Of a stretch of DNA of 64,000 nucleotides, positions 26,703 to 36,798 are shown piece after piece. Each line of letters opens with the position of its first letter. The stretch's first letter is position 1. The notes under the pieces are model-generated. The model had not been told where the DNA came from and did not search any database. It saw only the letters and a list, made by a program, of their open reading frames with translations. A program made the translations under genes and the position numbers. Origin of the DNA: Collimonas fungivorans Ter331 (lineage in GTDB: Bacteria > Pseudomonadota > Gammaproteobacteria > Burkholderiales > Burkholderiaceae_D); NCBI RefSeq assembly GCF_000221045.1, contig NC_015856.1:2810542-2874541 (forward strand), in the 5' to 3' direction.

Positions 26703-27278
26703 CTAGTTTTTCAGCCAGCCCTGCAGCGCTACCCGGCGCGGCTCGCCGTCCAGGTCGCCGCGCACCAGAACCTTGGAACGCATTGCGATGTAGGCCGCCA
26801 TGCCCGGCTGGGCCAGTATCGGCTGGATCTTTTCCAATTCGGCGATCAGCTCAGGCGTCAGCCGGTCCAGCACCGGCCGCACATCGCGCCCCAGGTCCGG
26901 CGCGTCGTCGAAACGGCCCTGGCCTTGGCGGCGCCATTGCGCATGCAGGCCGAGCTGCATGGCCTTGCTGGCGTCGAACTGGGCCTGGAAGAAACGCCGG
27001 GCAAACACCGGATCCAGCCCTTTAGCCTGGGCCACCACGGCATCCAGTATCAATTGCTCGCGCGGCGGATCGTTGACGGCGCCGCCGGAATTCCATTTCG
27101 CCTTGGCGACCAGGGGAGCAACCGCCAGCCGCTGGTCTATCAGCGTCAGCAGGCGGTCGACCTGGGCGGCGTCGGCAGCGCCGGGCGCCGGCGCCATGCC
27201 CTGGCAGCCCGCCAGAAGAAATAACAGGAACCAGCAGGCAAAGAATTTGCCCAAGGATGGCGTTTTTGAAAATTTCAT
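26703..27278 (-). CDS. Secreted/lipoprotein chorismate mutase (*AroQ gamma type)
   Basis: A 191-residue protein. A lipoprotein signal sequence (WFLLFLLAGC, Cys about 25) is followed by an all-helical mutase: VDRLLTLIDQRLAVAPLVAK with the active-site Arg and Lys, PPREQLILDAVVAQAKGLDP, and FFQAQFDASKAMQ. This is the periplasmic gamma-subclass (*AroQ) which converts chorismate to prephenate outside the cytoplasm; the physiological reason is unresolved in most bacteria. It is convergent with the patatin gene and divergent from the Gcr-like gene. Confidence 0.85.
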   Translation of the reverse strand: MKFSKTPSLGKFFACWFLLFLLAGCQGMAPAPGAADAAQVDRLLTLIDQRLAVAPLVAKAKWNSGGAVNDPPREQLILDAVVAQAKGLDPVFARRFFQAQFDASKAMQLGLHAQWRRQGQGRFDDAPDLGRDVRPVLDRLTPELIAELEKIQPILAQPGMAAYIAMRSKVLVRGDLDGEPRRVALQGWLKN

Positions 27279-27378
27279 GGACTCTCTTTCAGCAACAAAT
27301 CAAAACATAACATTCATTAACAACCGATTTCGATAAACTAACCGTACACTATCGACTTTGCATTTTATAAAATTTTGC

Positions 27379-29490
27379 ATGCTATCAACACTAAAACTCA
27401 TTTCCGCCGACCCCAACTCTGACAATATCGACCATCTGGTGGCCTTGATAAAGACCCTGCGCCCCAGCAAACCAGAGCTCGGACAGGAAGCGGCAGAGAA
27501 TGTGCGGATGCTGGTGCAATTGCTGCACGGCGAGCCGGTACAGGCCAGCGCCCTGCGCCACTATATCCTGCGGCTGTTTTCGACACGGCGCCAGATCAGC
27601 CTGTACACCGATACCGGCATCCTGCCGAACGCCGGCTTTTTTACCGAACTGTTCCAGCGCCTGTCGTTTCGCATGCTGCCGCCGGCGCTGGATGAAAACT
27701 ACCTGCGCGATTGCCTCGACCGCCTGCTGCCGGTGGAGACCGATTACCTGTGGATCAACGCCGTACCCGCGGCAGATTGGCTAAGCCTGTTCGACCTGCT
27801 GAGCCAGGCCGCGCCGTATACAGACGCCGAGAACAACGCCGCCAGCGACGCCGTCGATCGCCACAAGACCGTGGGCGAACTGCTGGAGGCGATCCAGACC
27901 CTCTCTTACCGTATCAGCGCCATGGGGCTGGAGCCGGCGCTGCTGCGGCTCTACCCGAGCATCGACGAGTTCGAATCGCCGTTCCTGATGCAGAACGTCG
28001 AACTGCACCTTTACCTGAACAGCTATCGCCGCCACCTGGCTGCCGCCGACTCGGCCTTCGACCTGGGCGAGCTGCCGCCGCTGGAAGACGCCCGCCATCT
28101 GTCGGTGATGCTGGACCAGTGCGAAACCATCGTCCTCAAGATCCGCAAGAACGCCTTGCGCATGGGCAGCAGCGTCTCCCTCACCTACCTGCTGGTGCGG
28201 CTCGAGCAAAGCATCGCGCGCCTGCGCAAGCTGCTCGACCTGGTCGACGTCGGCCCGGCCGAGGCCAGCCAGGCAGATGCAGCGCCCGATCCCGCCGCCG
28301 CCGAGGCCAGGCAACTCGCCAAACGCAGCCAGGCGCTGGCGCTGGGCCAGGAACTGATCGAAGGCCATAACCGCAAATACGCGGTGCGCGAACTGTTCAC
28401 CGACAATATCAACCTGCTGGCGCGCAACGTCACCGAAAACGCCAGCCGCACCGGCGAACACTATATCGCCGAAGACCGCTCCGAATACGGCGCGATGTTC
28501 CGCTCCGCTTCCGGCGCCGGCCTGATCATCGGCTTCATGTCGCTGCTGAAGATCCTGGCGTCCTACCTGCGCGCCGCGCCGCTGGTGGAAGCATTCTTAT
28601 TCAGCATGAACTATTCGTTCGGTTTCATGCTGATCCATGTCCTGCATTTCACGGTAGCCACCAAACAGCCGGCAATGACGGCGTCGCGCATCGCTTCCGG
28701 CCTGCAAAGCCGCGACGGCCGCAATATCGACCTCGACAGCCTGGTGGAACTGATCGTCAAGGTGATCCGCACGCAATTCATTGCGGTCGCCGGCAACCTG
28801 CTGCTGGCTTTTCCGGTGGCTTACCTGATCGCGCTCGGCTACCAGGCGCTGTTCGGCCATCACCTGGTGACGCCCGACAAGGCGGCGCACCTGCTGCACG
28901 ATATCGATCCGTTTGCCAGCCTGGCGCTGTTCCATGCGGCGATCGCCGGCGTCTGCCTGTTCCTGGCCGGCCTGATCTCCGGCTACTACGACAACAAGGC
29001 GCTCTACACCCACATGGCGCAACGGGTAGCGCGCGCACACTGGCTGCGCAAGCTGCTGGGACAGGAACGGCTGGCCCGCTTCGGCGAATACCTGGAGCGC
29101 AACCTGGGCGGCCTGATGGGGAATTTCTACTTCGGCATCCTGCTCGGCACCATCGGCACCATCGGTTTCATGCTGGGCCTGCCGATCGACATCCGCCACA
29201 TCACGTTTTCGGCGACTAATTTCGCCACCGCCCTGGTCGGCCTCGACAACCACATGAGCTGGCAAACCGCGGCCGTTTCGGTCATCGGCGTGCTGGGGAT
29301 AGGCACGGTCAACCTGTGGGTCAGCTTTTCGCTGGCGCTGTTCGTCGCTCTGCGCGCGCGCCAGGTGCGCTTCCGCCATGGCCTGGCGCTGGCCAAAGGG
29401 GTGTTCACGCGTTTCAGGAAAGGTCCCAAGGATTTTTTCATTCCGCCGAAAAGACTGGTGCCGATGGAAGAGGAAAAGCCTAGCGTTTAA
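27379..29490 (+). CDS. Gcr-like 'site-specific recombinase' family membrane protein
   Basis: A protein of about 703 residues. The N-terminal 370 residues are soluble and helical (LRHYILRLFSTRRQISLYTD; GILPNAGFFTELFQRLSFRM). The C-terminal half has several membrane segments (SGAGLIIGFMSLLKILASYL; LLLAFPVAYLIALGYQALFG; NFYFGILLGTIGTIGFMLGL; VSVIGVLGIGTVNLWVSFSL). It matches the family named after gonococcal Gcr and annotated 'site-specific recombinase', but no recombinase active-site motif is visible and a polytopic protein makes that role unlikely. Real function unknown. An in-frame ATG seven codons upstream is the alternative start. Confidence 0.8.
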   Translation: MLSTLKLISADPNSDNIDHLVALIKTLRPSKPELGQEAAENVRMLVQLLHGEPVQASALRHYILRLFSTRRQISLYTDTGILPNAGFFTELFQRLSFRMLPPALDENYLRDCLDRLLPVETDYLWINAVPAADWLSLFDLLSQAAPYTDAENNAASDAVDRHKTVGELLEAIQTLSYRISAMGLEPALLRLYPSIDEFESPFLMQNVELHLYLNSYRRHLAAADSAFDLGELPPLEDARHLSVMLDQCETIVLKIRKNALRMGSSVSLTYLLVRLEQSIARLRKLLDLVDVGPAEASQADAAPDPAAAEARQLAKRSQALALGQELIEGHNRKYAVRELFTDNINLLARNVTENASRTGEHYIAEDRSEYGAMFRSASGAGLIIGFMSLLKILASYLRAAPLVEAFLFSMNYSFGFMLIHVLHFTVATKQPAMTASRIASGLQSRDGRNIDLDSLVELIVKVIRTQFIAVAGNLLLAFPVAYLIALGYQALFGHHLVTPDKAAHLLHDIDPFASLALFHAAIAGVCLFLAGLISGYYDNKALYTHMAQRVARAHWLRKLLGQERLARFGEYLERNLGGLMGNFYFGILLGTIGTIGFMLGLPIDIRHITFSATNFATALVGLDNHMSWQTAAVSVIGVLGIGTVNLWVSFSLALFVALRARQVRFRHGLALAKGVFTRFRKGPKDFFIPPKRLVPMEEEKPSV

Positions 29491-29590
29491 CTATTAAAAA
29501 CAGACGTTGCGGGTTAGTCCGCAATACGATTAATCAAGCAAAAACCGGCGCAACACGGTAGTATCCGAACGGCAATATATTTGAATCCGC

Positions 29591-29754
29591 TAGTGTGGTG
29601 TTTCGTACGTAATGGCACTTAAGAAATGGTGGATTTTCGTGCCAGGCTAGGCGCGAACCGGAGCGATAGTGGCGCTATCGCGAGGATTTGCAACGACGCA
29701 TGGCGCGAAAAGACGCCGTTTATTAAGTGTCATTATGTGCGAAACACTACACTA
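29591..29754 (-). repeat. Large imperfect palindromic element (copy B) upstream of the phospholipase D gene
   Basis: It runs from TAGTGTGGTGTTTCG to CGAAACACTACACTA with arms that pair through most of their length (GGCACTTAA with TTAAGTGTC, and so on). Its core, 29651-29694, is the reverse complement of the core of the element at 13755-13931 at most positions. It ends about 11 bases before the phospholipase D start, so it may supply part of that gene's leader or promoter. No coding capacity. The outer bases give CTAG at each end. Confidence 0.7.
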
Positions 29755-29765
29755 GGTCTGAAGAC

Positions 29766-31115
29766 ATGCTGAACGCTCAGTTGCAAAGATTATTTCTAAG
29801 ATACGCCGCCGCCCTGCTGTGCGTCCTGACCGCGGCTTGCTCGACCTTGCCCGACGTCAGCAACCTGGGCGCCTCTGTATCGCAGGTATCCGCAGCCAGC
29901 AGCGGCCCGATGAGCGCCTCGGCCCGGCTCAACGCGCTGGCCGCGATGGAAGAAGCGGTGACCGGCAGCCCGCTGGTCAAGGGCAACAAGGTCACCCTGC
30001 TGTTCGACGGGCCGGAGACCATGACGGCGATGATGGCCGCCATTCAACAGGCCAAAAGCACGATCAATTTTGAAACCTATATTTTCGACCAGGACCAGCT
30101 CGGCCTGCAGTTTGCCGATCTGCTGATTGAAAAGCAGCGCGCCGGCGTCCAGGTCAACATCATCTATGACAGCGTCGGCAGCATCGGCACCCCCGCCGAA
30201 TTTTTCGAGCGCATGCGCGCCGCCGGCATCAAGCTGATCGAATTCAATCCGGTCAACCCGCTCAAGCGTTTCGGCCGCTGGCAGCTGAACCATCGGGATC
30301 ACCGCAAGATACTGGTGGTGGACGGCAAGATCGGTTTTACCGGCGGCGTCAACATCAGCGCCGCGTACGCCAACAGCTCTCTGTTCCGCTCGCGCCGCCG
30401 TGCCAGTACCGGCGCAGGTCCAGGAACCATCGGCTGGCGCGATACCCACCTGCAGATCGAAGGGCCGGCAGTCGCTTCCCTGCAATTGCTGTTCATGCAA
30501 ACCTGGGGCACCCAACACGCTGAAGATTTGCCGGACCTCGATTATTTTCCCAAGCTGGACAACGCCGGCGACAAGACCGTACATGTGCTGAGCACCCAGC
30601 CCGACAGCGACTACAGCCTTTACAAGGCCTATATCCTGGCGATCCAGCAAGCGCGCAAAAGCATACACATCACCACGCCCTACTTCACTCCCGACCGTCA
30701 GCTGGTGGATGCGCTGGTGGCCGCGGCCGGGCGCGGCGTCGATGTCACCCTAATCTTGCCGAGCGTGACCGACATCGGCCTGATGTTCTACGCCGGCCAA
30801 TCGTTTTATACGCAATTGCTGAGCGCCGGCATCCGCATTTATCAGCTGCAGGTTGCAGTGCTGCACGCCAAGACCGCCGTGATCGACGGCAGCTGGTCCA
30901 CCGTCGGCTCCGCCAACCTGGACATCCGCAGCTTCCTCCACAACTATGAAGCCAACGTGATCGTGATCGACGAACAGTTTGGCCGCGAAATGGAAAAAGC
31001 CTTCCGCGAAGACATCCGCGGCTCTCAGCAAATCACGCTGGAGCAATGGCAGCAGCGGCCGTTTTCCGACCACATCAAGGAATGGGCCGCGCGCTCGCTC
31101 GGCTACTGGTTGTAA
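29766..31115 (+). CDS. Phospholipase D / cardiolipin synthase-like lipoprotein
   Basis: A 449-residue protein. An N-terminal lipoprotein signal (ALLCVLTAAC, Cys about 25) is followed by two PLD domains. Both HKD motifs are complete: HRKILVVDGKIGFTGGVN in the first half and HAKTAVIDGSWSTVGSAN in the second. This is the cardiolipin synthase / phosphatidyl-transferase superfamily, acting on membrane phospholipids; a periplasmic side is implied by the lipobox. I chose the ATG at 29766 because the longer frame starts inside palindromic element B. It is convergent with hutG, four bases between the stops. Confidence 0.87.
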   Translation: MLNAQLQRLFLRYAAALLCVLTAACSTLPDVSNLGASVSQVSAASSGPMSASARLNALAAMEEAVTGSPLVKGNKVTLLFDGPETMTAMMAAIQQAKSTINFETYIFDQDQLGLQFADLLIEKQRAGVQVNIIYDSVGSIGTPAEFFERMRAAGIKLIEFNPVNPLKRFGRWQLNHRDHRKILVVDGKIGFTGGVNISAAYANSSLFRSRRRASTGAGPGTIGWRDTHLQIEGPAVASLQLLFMQTWGTQHAEDLPDLDYFPKLDNAGDKTVHVLSTQPDSDYSLYKAYILAIQQARKSIHITTPYFTPDRQLVDALVAAAGRGVDVTLILPSVTDIGLMFYAGQSFYTQLLSAGIRIYQLQVAVLHAKTAVIDGSWSTVGSANLDIRSFLHNYEANVIVIDEQFGREMEKAFREDIRGSQQITLEQWQQRPFSDHIKEWAARSLGYWL

Positions 31116-31119
31116 GGAA

Positions 31120-31941
31120 TCAGTTCGATGCGTGGCTGTCGGCCCAGGCCAGCATCGTTTCCATGAAGCGCCGCAAAGTCGGCCGCACCCGCGCCGCACG
31201 CTGTTCGTCGAAAGCAAACGGCAGCTGCTCTTCCATATAGGTGAGTTGCGCCTGCTCCAGCTGCACCGCGTGGATATTCTGCTGCGGCTGGCCGTAATGG
31301 CGGGTAATGTGGCCGCCCTTGAAACGGCCGTTCACCGCATGGCTGTAACCGGCCTCGGCAGCCTGGGCGGCGATGGCTTGCAATTGTTGCGTCAATTCCG
31401 GCGCGCAGGAGCTGCCGGCGCCGGTGCCCAGGTTAAGGTCGGGCAAGCGCCCTTCGAAAAAGCGCGGCACCACCGATGCGATCGAATGCGCATCCCATAG
31501 CATCGCGACGCCATGTTCGGCGCGCATGCGCTGCAGCTCCTGCTCCAGCTGCTGATGGTAGGGACGCCAGTATTGCGTGATGCGGCGCTGTACTTCGGCC
31601 TCATCGGGATCTTTCCCGACCTGATACAAGGCTTGCTTGTGGAAGGTATCCAGCGGACACAGCCCGGTCGTATCCTGCCCCGGGTAGAGGTTGACATTGT
31701 CCTCCGGCCGGTTGAGGTCGATCACGTAACGCGAATGGGTCGCCACCAGGACCGAGGCGCCCATCTCTTCCAGGAAATCATATAAGCGCGGCATGTGCCA
31801 GTCGGTATCGGCAATCTCCAGTGCTGCGGCGCTCATGCCGGCAGCGATATCGGGCGGGATATGCTCTCCCGCATGCGGCATCGACACCAGCAGCGGCAAT
31901 CTGCCGCGATGAAACAGGAATTTTTCCACAGGCAAGCTCAT
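31120..31941 (-). CDS. hutG: N-formylglutamate deformylase HutG
   Basis: A 273-residue amidohydrolase of the N-formylglutamate family (LLVSMPHAGEHIPPDIA; AMLWDAHSIASVVPRFF; NGRFKGGHITRHYG; His and Asp metal ligands visible). It removes formate from N-formyl-L-glutamate, the last step of the five-step histidine route, giving glutamate and formate. It is the last gene of the minus-strand hut cluster, about 25 bases after hutF. Length is usual. Confidence 0.92.
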   Translation of the reverse strand: MSLPVEKFLFHRGRLPLLVSMPHAGEHIPPDIAAGMSAAALEIADTDWHMPRLYDFLEEMGASVLVATHSRYVIDLNRPEDNVNLYPGQDTTGLCPLDTFHKQALYQVGKDPDEAEVQRRITQYWRPYHQQLEQELQRMRAEHGVAMLWDAHSIASVVPRFFEGRLPDLNLGTGAGSSCAPELTQQLQAIAAQAAEAGYSHAVNGRFKGGHITRHYGQPQQNIHAVQLEQAQLTYMEEQLPFAFDEQRAARVRPTLRRFMETMLAWADSHASN

Positions 31942-31949
31942 CGTCTATC

Positions 31950-31977
31950 CTTAATCCAGCAATGCTTAATCCAGCAA
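31950..31977. repeat. 15-base tandem duplication at the hutF stop codon
   Basis: CTTAATCCAGCAA occurs twice, 15 bases apart (31950-31962 and 31965-31977). In the sense of hutF each copy encodes LLD followed by a stop, so the second stop lies just past the first. It looks like a slip duplication of the gene end. Confidence 0.8.
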
Positions 31978-33345
31978 CTTCTTCATGGCGCCAGCATAAG
32001 CAGCGGCACTCTGCTCCTGCCGGCCGTGCTTATGGTCGCGGATGACCCAATGGCCGCCGACCATGACATCGCGCACCGGCGTTTGTCCGTGCTGGCAAAA
32101 CACAAAACTGTCGAGCAGCTGATCGCCGTGCTTGCCGCTCAGGTCTGCGTGATGCGGATCCAGCACCAGCAAGTCGGCGCGCTGTCCGATTTCCAGGCCG
32201 CCCACCGGGCGGCCGCTGGCGGCAGCGCCGCCGCGCAGGGCTTGCCGATACAGATAACCGCCCACCGCGGCGCCGTCATTACTACTGCCGACCAGCATGT
32301 TGCGCTGGCGGTGCTGCAGGCGCTGGCTGTATTCATACAAGCGCAGTTCTTCGCTGACGCTGGTGCTGATGTGGCTGTCGGACCCTATGCCCCACACGCC
32401 ATCGGCGCCGGCATAGGCGACGCCATTGAAGATGCCGTCGCCCAGGTTGGCTTCGGTAGTCGGGCAGATGCCGGCGACCGCTCCGCTGCGCGCCAGTTTT
32501 TCCGTTTCGGCGGTAGTCATGTGGGTAGCGTGCACCAGGCACCAGCGGCGGTCGACCTCGACATTCTCCAGCAGCCAGGCCACCGGCCGCGCGCCTAAAG
32601 CGGCGACGCAGTCTTCAACTTCCTTGTTCTGTTCAGCGATGTGGATATGCACGGGCGCCTGCGCATCCCATTGCCCGAGCAGCGTCAGCAACTGCAGCAG
32701 CGATTGCGGCGCTACTGCCCGCAGTGAATGGGGCGCAACGCCGTAACGCAAGCCGGCGTGCTGCGGATGGGCCGCCTGCAAGCGCTGCAGCACATCCATG
32801 ATCCATTCCGGCGAATTGATGAAACGCGCCTGCCCGGCATGCGGCGCCTGGGCGCCGAAGCCACTGTACTGGTACATCACCGGCAGCAAGGTCAGGCCGA
32901 TGCCAGCCTCTTGCGCCGCTTCGATCAGGCACACCAGGTTTTCGGCCGGGTTGGCATAGGGCTTGCCATCCTTGTCGTGATGCAGGTAATGGAATTCGCA
33001 GACCGAGGTGTAGCCGGCCTGCAGCATCTCGATGTACAGCTGAACCGCAATCGCCTTCAGGTCGGCCGGCGCCAGCTTGCCGGCGAACTTGTACATCAGG
33101 GTGCGCCAGCTCCAGAAACTGTCGTTCGGATCGGAGCGGTATTCGGTCAGGCCCGCCATCGCCCTCTGGAATGCGTGCGAATGCAGGTTGGCGATGCCAG
33201 GCAATACCGTGCCCGTAACAGCCAGGGCGACAGCATCGGAATCGGGGCTGACGCGGGTCAGGAGGCCGTTGTCGTCCCACTCCAGAAAGACATTGTTGCG
33301 CCAGCCTTCAGGCAACAGGGCGCGGTCGGCAATCACTTGTTTCAT
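31966..33345 (-). CDS. hutF: Formimidoylglutamate deiminase HutF
   Basis: A 459-residue amidohydrolase. The metal-binding [44 protein letters not shown] and [14 protein letters not shown] motifs are in order. HutF turns N-formimino-L-glutamate into N-formyl-L-glutamate and ammonia, so its presence with HutG shows the five-step route rather than the formiminoglutamase route. Its start overlaps the hutI stop by four bases, indicating coupling. The 3' end carries a 15-base duplication. Confidence 0.93.
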   Translation of the reverse strand: MKQVIADRALLPEGWRNNVFLEWDDNGLLTRVSPDSDAVALAVTGTVLPGIANLHSHAFQRAMAGLTEYRSDPNDSFWSWRTLMYKFAGKLAPADLKAIAVQLYIEMLQAGYTSVCEFHYLHHDKDGKPYANPAENLVCLIEAAQEAGIGLTLLPVMYQYSGFGAQAPHAGQARFINSPEWIMDVLQRLQAAHPQHAGLRYGVAPHSLRAVAPQSLLQLLTLLGQWDAQAPVHIHIAEQNKEVEDCVAALGARPVAWLLENVEVDRRWCLVHATHMTTAETEKLARSGAVAGICPTTEANLGDGIFNGVAYAGADGVWGIGSDSHISTSVSEELRLYEYSQRLQHRQRNMLVGSSNDGAAVGGYLYRQALRGGAAASGRPVGGLEIGQRADLLVLDPHHADLSGKHGDQLLDSFVFCQHGQTPVRDVMVGGHWVIRDHKHGRQEQSAAAYAGAMKKLLD

Positions 33346-34625
33346 GACATTTCCTTTCGCGATTCGGTGCTGAATACAGTGCTGAATCTACCGCCGCGCA
33401 CTATCGCACTGCAGGGATTGAGTCCCGACCAGTAGGCAAGTTCCGCCAGCGATTCCACCGACCAGAGCACGAAGTCGGCGGCGCGTCCCGCCGCCAGCAA
33501 GCCGTGGCGGTCCGCCTTGCCGAGCGCCAGCGCGGCATTAGCGCTTACCCCCATCAAGGCTTCCGCCACAGTCATGCGGAACAAGGTGCAGGACATGTTC
33601 AGCATCAGCAGCAAGGAGGTGCTGGGCGAGGTGCCCGGATTGCTGTCGGTGGAAATCGCGACCGGGATCCGGTAGCGCCGCAACAGTTCCAGCGGCGGCT
33701 GTTTTGTTTCGCGGATGAAGTAATAGGCGCCGGGCAGCAGCACGGCGACCGTGCCGTTTTGCTGCATCTCCACCACATCCGCTTCATTCAGATGCTCCAG
33801 ATGATCGACCGACAGCGCCTTGTAGCGCGCCGCCAGCTGGGTTGCGCCGATATTGGAAAGCTGCTCGGCGTGCATTTTTACCGGCAGGCCGAGCTTGCCG
33901 GCGGCGATGAATACCTGCTCGCTCTGCGCCACGGAAAAGCCTATGTTCTCGCAAAACACATCGACCGCGTCGATCAGCCCTTCCGCATGCAAGGCCGGCA
34001 GCATCTGGTCGCACACCAGCCTGATATAGTCGTCGGCGCGGCCCTGGTATTCCGGCGGCAAGGCGTGGGCACCAAGGAAGGTGGTGTAGACGGTGACCGG
34101 ATAAGACGCGTCCAGGCGCCGCGCCACCCGCAGCATCTTGCGTTCGGTATGCAGGTCGAGGCCGTAGCCGGATTTGATTTCAATCGTGGTCACGCCTTCC
34201 GCCAGCAGGGCTTCCAGGCGCCGCGCCGATTGCCGGAACAGGCTGTCTTCATCGGCCAGGCGGGTGGCCCGCACGGTCGATACGATGCCGCCGCCGCTCC
34301 TGGCGATTTCTTCATAACTGGCGCCGGCCAGGCGCATGGCGAATTCGTCGGCGCGGTTGCCGCCATACACCAGGTGGGTATGGCAGTCGATCAAGCCGGG
34401 CGTGATCCAGCGGTTGCCGGCATCGTGGTATGCCAGCCCGGCCAGCCCCGCTTGCCTGAACTCGTCCGGCAGCTCTGCTTCGCTGCCGATCCAGGCAATC
34501 AGGCCGTCGCGCACCACCATGGCGCCGTCGATAATGACTTGATCGGGATTGCCGGCCGGTGCGATCCTGGCCTTGTGCCAGATGCCGTCGGCTAACCGGG
34601 CTGGTTCAACTTGACTCTGCGGCAT
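33342..34625 (-). CDS. hutI: Imidazolonepropionase HutI
   Basis: A protein of about 427 residues. Motifs: [18 protein letters not shown] (metal HxH), [37 protein letters not shown] and [13 protein letters not shown]. It opens 4-imidazolone-5-propionate to N-formimino-glutamate. I chose the ATG at 34625 (MPQSQVEP), because an upstream extension overlaps hutD and is shadow sequence. It overlaps hutF by four bases. Confidence 0.93.
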   Translation of the reverse strand: MPQSQVEPARLADGIWHKARIAPAGNPDQVIIDGAMVVRDGLIAWIGSEAELPDEFRQAGLAGLAYHDAGNRWITPGLIDCHTHLVYGGNRADEFAMRLAGASYEEIARSGGGIVSTVRATRLADEDSLFRQSARRLEALLAEGVTTIEIKSGYGLDLHTERKMLRVARRLDASYPVTVYTTFLGAHALPPEYQGRADDYIRLVCDQMLPALHAEGLIDAVDVFCENIGFSVAQSEQVFIAAGKLGLPVKMHAEQLSNIGATQLAARYKALSVDHLEHLNEADVVEMQQNGTVAVLLPGAYYFIRETKQPPLELLRRYRIPVAISTDSNPGTSPSTSLLLMLNMSCTLFRMTVAEALMGVSANAALALGKADRHGLLAAGRAADFVLWSVESLAELAYWSGLNPCSAIVRGGRFSTVFSTESRKEMS

Positions 34626-34635
34626 GCTGATTTTC

Positions 34636-35205
34636 CTATAGCAGATTGATGCTGACACTGATAACGATACTGCCGCCCTGCAGCGAACGCAACGCCAGTC
34701 CGCCTGCCTGGTCGTCGCAGACCAGGGTCTGGCGCGGCTCCAGTGTTGTCTGTTCGCCATTCTCGGTCAGCACGTCCCAGCGCCCTTGGGCGCAAAACAG
34801 CAGGCTGCAGCCGTGCGGCAGGTCCCGGTCGGCATGCCAGACGTTAACTTCGCCGGTAGCCGCGCCGCGCCGCAGCATCAGGTTGAAATCCCGGCAGGCG
34901 CCGCCTTCCAGCTGCGCGCTGACCTGTTCCTCGCCGCGAAAACGATGCGGTTGCAAAGGCAGCAACAAGACCGGTTGGCCGCCGGCCGAGGACAGCTGCA
35001 TGCCCTCTCCCTCCAGCAAGGTAATCACCCGGTCGACGCCGGGAAAACTGGAAAACGCGCCCGACTGGCTGACATCGGCAATGCTCACCCGCCATAAAAA
35101 TGCATCGAATGAAGCGCCGGCCGGATAACCATGCAGCTCGCGCGTGACACCGCCGCCGTTTTTCCAGGGCGTGGCCTGCAGCTCCTCGAACTTGAGCCGC
35201 CGCAT
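34636..35205 (-). CDS. hutD: HutD family protein
   Basis: A 189-residue bicupin-like protein ([20 protein letters not shown], then [20 protein letters not shown] and [14 protein letters not shown]). These are the conserved signatures of HutD, found within hut operons and proposed to temper pathway flux or bind urocanate-like ligands; the biochemical role is not settled. The ATG at 35205 is one base from the hutH stop, so the start is set by coupling rather than a free ribosome site. Confidence 0.88.
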   Translation of the reverse strand: MRRLKFEELQATPWKNGGGVTRELHGYPAGASFDAFLWRVSIADVSQSGAFSSFPGVDRVITLLEGEGMQLSSAGGQPVLLLPLQPHRFRGEEQVSAQLEGGACRDFNLMLRRGAATGEVNVWHADRDLPHGCSLLFCAQGRWDVLTENGEQTTLEPRQTLVCDDQAGGLALRSLQGGSIVISVSINLL

Positions 35206-35206
35206 G

Positions 35207-36754
35207 TTACTGGCCGTACAGGCCGGCAAACAAGGCATGGCAGCTGCCGCTGACCGCGCCCTGCAGCACCAGCTGCTTGGCGGCTTCGATATCCGGCGCG
35301 AAGAAACGGTCCTTGTCGTAGAACGCGACCTGCTTGCGCAACCGCTGCTGCACCTCGTCCAGCATAGGCGAAGTAGTCAGCGGCAAATGGCAATCCACGC
35401 CCTGCGCCGCCGCCAGCAATTCAATCGCGACGATGGTGGCGGTATTGTGCGCCATCTCGTGCAGGCGGCGGCCGGCGAAAGTCGCCATGCTGACGTGGTC
35501 TTCCTGGTTGGCGGAAGTCGGCAGGCTGTCGACGCTGGCCGGGTGCGCCAGCGATTTGTTCTCGGACGCCAGCGCCGCCGCGGTGACATGCGCGATCATG
35601 AAACCGGAATTGAGGCCGGACGATTGCACCAGGAATGGCGGCAGGCCCGACAGGGAGGAATCGATCAGCAAAGCGATGCGGCGTTCCGACAAGGCGCCGA
35701 TTTCGGCAATCGCCAGCGCCAGCGTGTCGGCGGCAAACGCCACCGGCTCGGCATGGAAATTGCCGCCCGAGATGACTTCGTCGTGCTCGGCGTAAATCAG
35801 CGGATTGTCGGTGACCGCATTGGCTTCGATCAACAAGGTGCGCGCGGCATTGCCGATCAGGTCGACGCAAGCGCCCATCACCTGCGGCTGGCAACGCAAG
35901 CTGTAGGGATCCTGCACCCGTTCGTCGTTGACCAGGTGCGACTGGCGGATAGCGCTGCCACTCAGCAGCTGGCGGTAAATCTTGGCGGTGGCGATCTGCC
36001 CCGGCTGGCCGCGCACTTCATGCACGCGCGGGTCGAACGGCGCATCGCTGCCGCGGGCGGCGTCGACCGCCAGTGCGCCGGTGACGGTGGCCGCTTCCAG
36101 CACGCGCTCGGCCAGGAACAGGCCGTTCAAAGTCAATGCAGTGGAAACCTGGGTGCCGTTGATCAGCGCCAGTCCTTCCTTGGCCGCCAGCACGATAGGC
36201 GCGATGCCAGCCTTGGCCAGCGCATCCTTGGCGTCGACCAGCTTACCGTCGACCCGCACCTGGCCCTCGCCCAGTATCGCCAGGGTCATGTGCGACAACG
36301 GCGCCAGGTCGCCGGAAGCGCCGACCGAACCCTTGACCGGGATGCAAGGCATGATGCCGGCGTTGTAGATCGCCAGCAGAGTATCGATCACCTGCGCCCG
36401 GATGCCGGAGAAACCGCGCGCCAGGCTGCCGATCTTCATGGCCAGGATCAGGCGCACGGCGCCATCGTCGATCAGGTCGCCGGTGCCGACCGAGTGCGAC
36501 AGGATCAGGTTACGCTGCAGCAGCTCCAGCTGCTCGTCCGGGATGCGGGTCTTGGCCAGCTTGCCGAAGCCGGTATTGATGCCGTAGGCGGCATCGCCGC
36601 GTTCGACGATGCGGGCCACGGTGGCGGCGGAAGCATTGATGGCGGCATACGCCGCCGGCGGCAATTCGAGCGGCACGGCCTCGGCCCAGATGCGGCGGAT
36701 CTCTGCCAAAGACATTTTTCCTGGCTGCAGAGTCAACGGTGTTTTCATGGTCAT
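35207..36754 (-). CDS. hutH: Histidine ammonia-lyase HutH
   Basis: A 515-residue enzyme of usual length. It holds the MIO-forming Ala-Ser-Gly in [15 protein letters not shown] and the N-terminal [15 protein letters not shown]. It makes trans-urocanate and ammonia from histidine, the first step of the pathway. Two start codons in tandem (ATG ACC ATG) are possible; the first has GAAAG before it. It follows a deleted transporter and leads into hutD with one base between. Confidence 0.95.
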   Translation of the reverse strand: MTMKTPLTLQPGKMSLAEIRRIWAEAVPLELPPAAYAAINASAATVARIVERGDAAYGINTGFGKLAKTRIPDEQLELLQRNLILSHSVGTGDLIDDGAVRLILAMKIGSLARGFSGIRAQVIDTLLAIYNAGIMPCIPVKGSVGASGDLAPLSHMTLAILGEGQVRVDGKLVDAKDALAKAGIAPIVLAAKEGLALINGTQVSTALTLNGLFLAERVLEAATVTGALAVDAARGSDAPFDPRVHEVRGQPGQIATAKIYRQLLSGSAIRQSHLVNDERVQDPYSLRCQPQVMGACVDLIGNAARTLLIEANAVTDNPLIYAEHDEVISGGNFHAEPVAFAADTLALAIAEIGALSERRIALLIDSSLSGLPPFLVQSSGLNSGFMIAHVTAAALASENKSLAHPASVDSLPTSANQEDHVSMATFAGRRLHEMAHNTATIVAIELLAAAQGVDCHLPLTTSPMLDEVQQRLRKQVAFYDKDRFFAPDIEAAKQLVLQGAVSGSCHALFAGLYGQ

Positions 36755-36798
36755 TTCTTTCAGATTAGCGTAAAGCAGAATGCGATTTTATGGCAAGG

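Noticed and set aside
29727-29765. Upstream extension of the phospholipase D frame starting MSLCAKHYTRSED
   Set aside because: It begins inside the palindromic repeat, lacks a ribosome site and would disrupt the lipoprotein signal peptide.
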